Shown in pieces: positions 62,192 through 64,000 of a stretch of DNA of 64,000 nt. A program made the translations under genes and the position numbers. The notes beneath the pieces are model-generated. The model searched no databases. It was not told where the DNA came from and worked only from the letters and a program-made list of their open reading frames with translations. Numbering within the stretch: the first letter of the stretch is position 1; each line of letters begins with the position of its first letter. This stretch comes from Parus major (Eukaryota; Chordata; Aves; Passeriformes; Paridae): assembly GCF_001522545.3 (NCBI RefSeq), contig NC_031783.1:8023433-8087432 (forward strand). The letters are read 5' to 3'.

Positions 62192-62395
62192 TTCCAATCA
62201 CCTCCCCTTCATTCCCAATGACCCCACCAGCAAGGACCCTGCTCTGAGCTGCAGTCCTCAGCAGGAAAAGCTGTAGCGCTCACTTGTTGCGTTCCCTGTT
62301 TCTATCAGTATTTGGTGACTTCATTGTGTGCTGGACTGAATTTGAGGACCCTTCCTGAGCACCAGACAATGTCCTGGGCTGAGTATGTGGCACCT

Positions 62396-62437
62396 TTTTG
62401 CTAAGAAATTACTTAATTTTGCTAAGAAATTAACTAA
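62396..62437. repeat. 21-bp tandem duplication
   Basis: ttttgctaagaaatta plus a five-base tail is repeated at 62396-62416 and 62417-62437, with two mismatches. Confidence 0.9.
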
Positions 62438-62450
62438 TTTCACCAGACTA

Positions 62451-62493
62451 TTTTTTTATTTTATTTTATAGTATTTTTTATTTTATTTTAAAG
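62451..62493. repeat. Imperfect (TTTTA)n microsatellite
   Basis: Repeated TTTTA and TTTTTTA units run for about 43 bp, directly after the 21-bp duplication. Confidence 0.85.
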
Positions 62494-64000
62494 TGATTCT
62501 TTTCCTCAGGTTGGCACACACCACATCAGACTGATGGGGCAGAAGCCACAAGGGCTCAGACCCATGTTCAGCATGGGCCCGAGGGTGCCATGGGAGACAG
62601 ACACAAAGACATTTATTGAGCACATTCCCATCAGGCAAGAGAGTACACAAAAGGGCAAGAAAAACTAATAAAAAAATCCTATCAAGAAGTTATTTGGCCA
62701 TAAATGAACATCAGGGTGTCAGCATCAGATATGATGGTTCTCAAATACTTTCCCCTGAAGGTCAGGCAGCCCTTTAATAAAATTTGAGAATCACAGCTGT
62801 AAAGTCTACTCTTGCCTCTGTTCTTTGCCTGCAGAGAGAATATATATGCATGAATCTCTATTTCAGATAGCTGGGGCTAAGGATAACTCAAAAGATCTTC
62901 AGAAAAGGATAAAAACATCCTTTGTCAAACTGCAGCTCCCAAACCATGATTTTGGTTGAAAATAGGCACAGTCATATGAAAAGCTACACAGAGCGTACAA
63001 AAGGCAACAAACAAAAGTATGTGAATTCAGGACGGCTGAATCATTTTAATATCAGCTGAAGCTTTGAAAATGTGATTAGCATATAGTTAGGAGACACTTC
63101 TCCTTTGCATCTAAAAATACCGTGCCAGCTCTGGAAGAGAGCAGCCACCAGCAGAGCAGGAGTTGCATAAGCCTCCCTCAGCCATTGTCTACAGGGAGCA
63201 AAAGGGCCCCAGGTGCTTCCTTGGTGTTGTGGAAATAGCAGCTAGTTAATTTAGCAGTTTGATTTTTATGACACTTAGCATAACAAACACATCAAGGTCA
63301 GCCTGAAATAGTCAAAAGACATACATATTCACACCAGACACTGACATCCTTTGATAAAAGGCTGTGCATCTCCTGTAGCACTTAAAAAGTGATACCTATT
63401 TTTAAATGAAGCAGGAAGCAGCATAAAGAGCCCCGGTTTGTGGCTGTGATTTGCATAAGTCCCCACACAGCGGGGACGATGACGATGGCCATGGGCTGCT
63501 CTTGAACAGGCCCAGCTGGCAGCGCTGCCTCTCTGGGCCAGCAGAGCCTGCTGGGCTGGGCCTGTGCCAGCCAAAACCTTCCCTGCCATTGTTGGAGCTC
63601 TGGATGGGGCCTGGCTTGCACGGCCCTTCAGCGTGGGGAGGTTTGCTGAGGAAGGCCAGATCCCCACAGGCTGCCCAGTAAAGGGCAGCAGCTCGGGGCC
63701 GAGGACCCAGGCCGGAGCCAGGATCAGCCCTCGTCCTTCACACAGGCCATAAATTGCTTTATCCTTCAGACTGGGTGCTAAAGGCAAGGACCTGAATGTC
63801 TCCTGGACAGCAAGGGAAACCTGAAATCTCCATCTGCCTCAAGCATGGGCACGGGCGCTTTGCTTTCCCCCGTGCCCTCCCCAGCTGAGCCCCAGCCCAG
63901 CCCACTCCCCACAGCCCATGTGCTTCCCAGATAATCCCGGGCCTTGCTCTGGGCAGCCAGCTGCTTTTACTTAAGGCAATTCTATGCTTTTCACTGTGTT
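62494..64000. other. Gene-free stretch
   Basis: I see no supported gene. The last 550 bp become GC-richer, with scattered CpGs at 63470-63480, 63610-63730 and 63850-63870, and carry overlapping ORFs on both strands (63329-63787 minus, 63564-63752 plus). These may approach a GC-rich gene end or promoter outside the window. Confidence 0.5.

Noticed and set aside
63329..63787. 152-codon minus-strand ORF
   Set aside because: GC-rich region with open frames on both strands; no motif, splice context or family resemblance.
1..64000. Bacterial-type systems, CRISPR arrays, tRNA/rRNA genes, endogenous viral polyproteins
   Set aside because: I looked for spaced direct repeats, operon-like ORF runs, cloverleaf signatures and retroviral motifs, and saw none.

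Overview
The window looks like ordinary vertebrate nuclear DNA, most likely from a bird. It holds fragments of CR1 LINEs: a decayed reverse-transcriptase piece at 4348-4765, a good 3'-end match at 58822-59074, and two weaker 3'-end pieces near 19.4 and 26.7 kb. It also holds two worn MIR-type SINE remnants, few repeats overall, and low CpG outside one island. CR1 also dominates turtle and crocodile genomes, so 'bird' rests partly on the low repeat density. Nothing suggests a bacterial, plasmid, phage or viral origin: there are no long ORFs (the longest is about 159 codons, inside the CpG island), no operons, no CRISPR array, and no rRNA or tRNA that I could see.

I recognise no protein-coding gene. 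Most short ORFs look like chance open frames. A small set has splice-site context that real exons would have. The best is a cluster on the + strand at 32.27-32.98 kb: three consecutive candidate exons with good acceptors, two strong donors and compatible phases. Two further + strand candidates (47.31-47.47 kb, and a terminal one at 59.20-59.47 kb) would continue the same frame. Weaker + strand candidates lie at 14.4, 26.0-26.6 and 48.3 kb. Minus-strand candidates lie at 44.8 kb and at 18.5-18.8 kb. All are computed by eye from splice signals and open frames, without homology support, so they may belong to an unrecognised gene, to a lncRNA, or be chance.

Layout: 1-14 kb is unique sequence with one CR1 piece and A/T runs. 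14-32 kb is AT-rich unique sequence with scattered exon-like signals. 32-33 kb has the exon cluster. 33-47 kb is mostly unique sequence with a MIR remnant, a striking hairpin cluster at 40.8 kb and several stretches that look like possible conserved non-coding elements. 48.65-49.26 kb is the only clear CpG island, a possible promoter. 51-62.5 kb carries several GC-rich minisatellites, a MIR remnant and the best CR1 3' end.

No previously undescribed system is visible. The observations most worth checking are the phase-consistent exon series, the CpG island and the nested hairpins at 40.8 kb.
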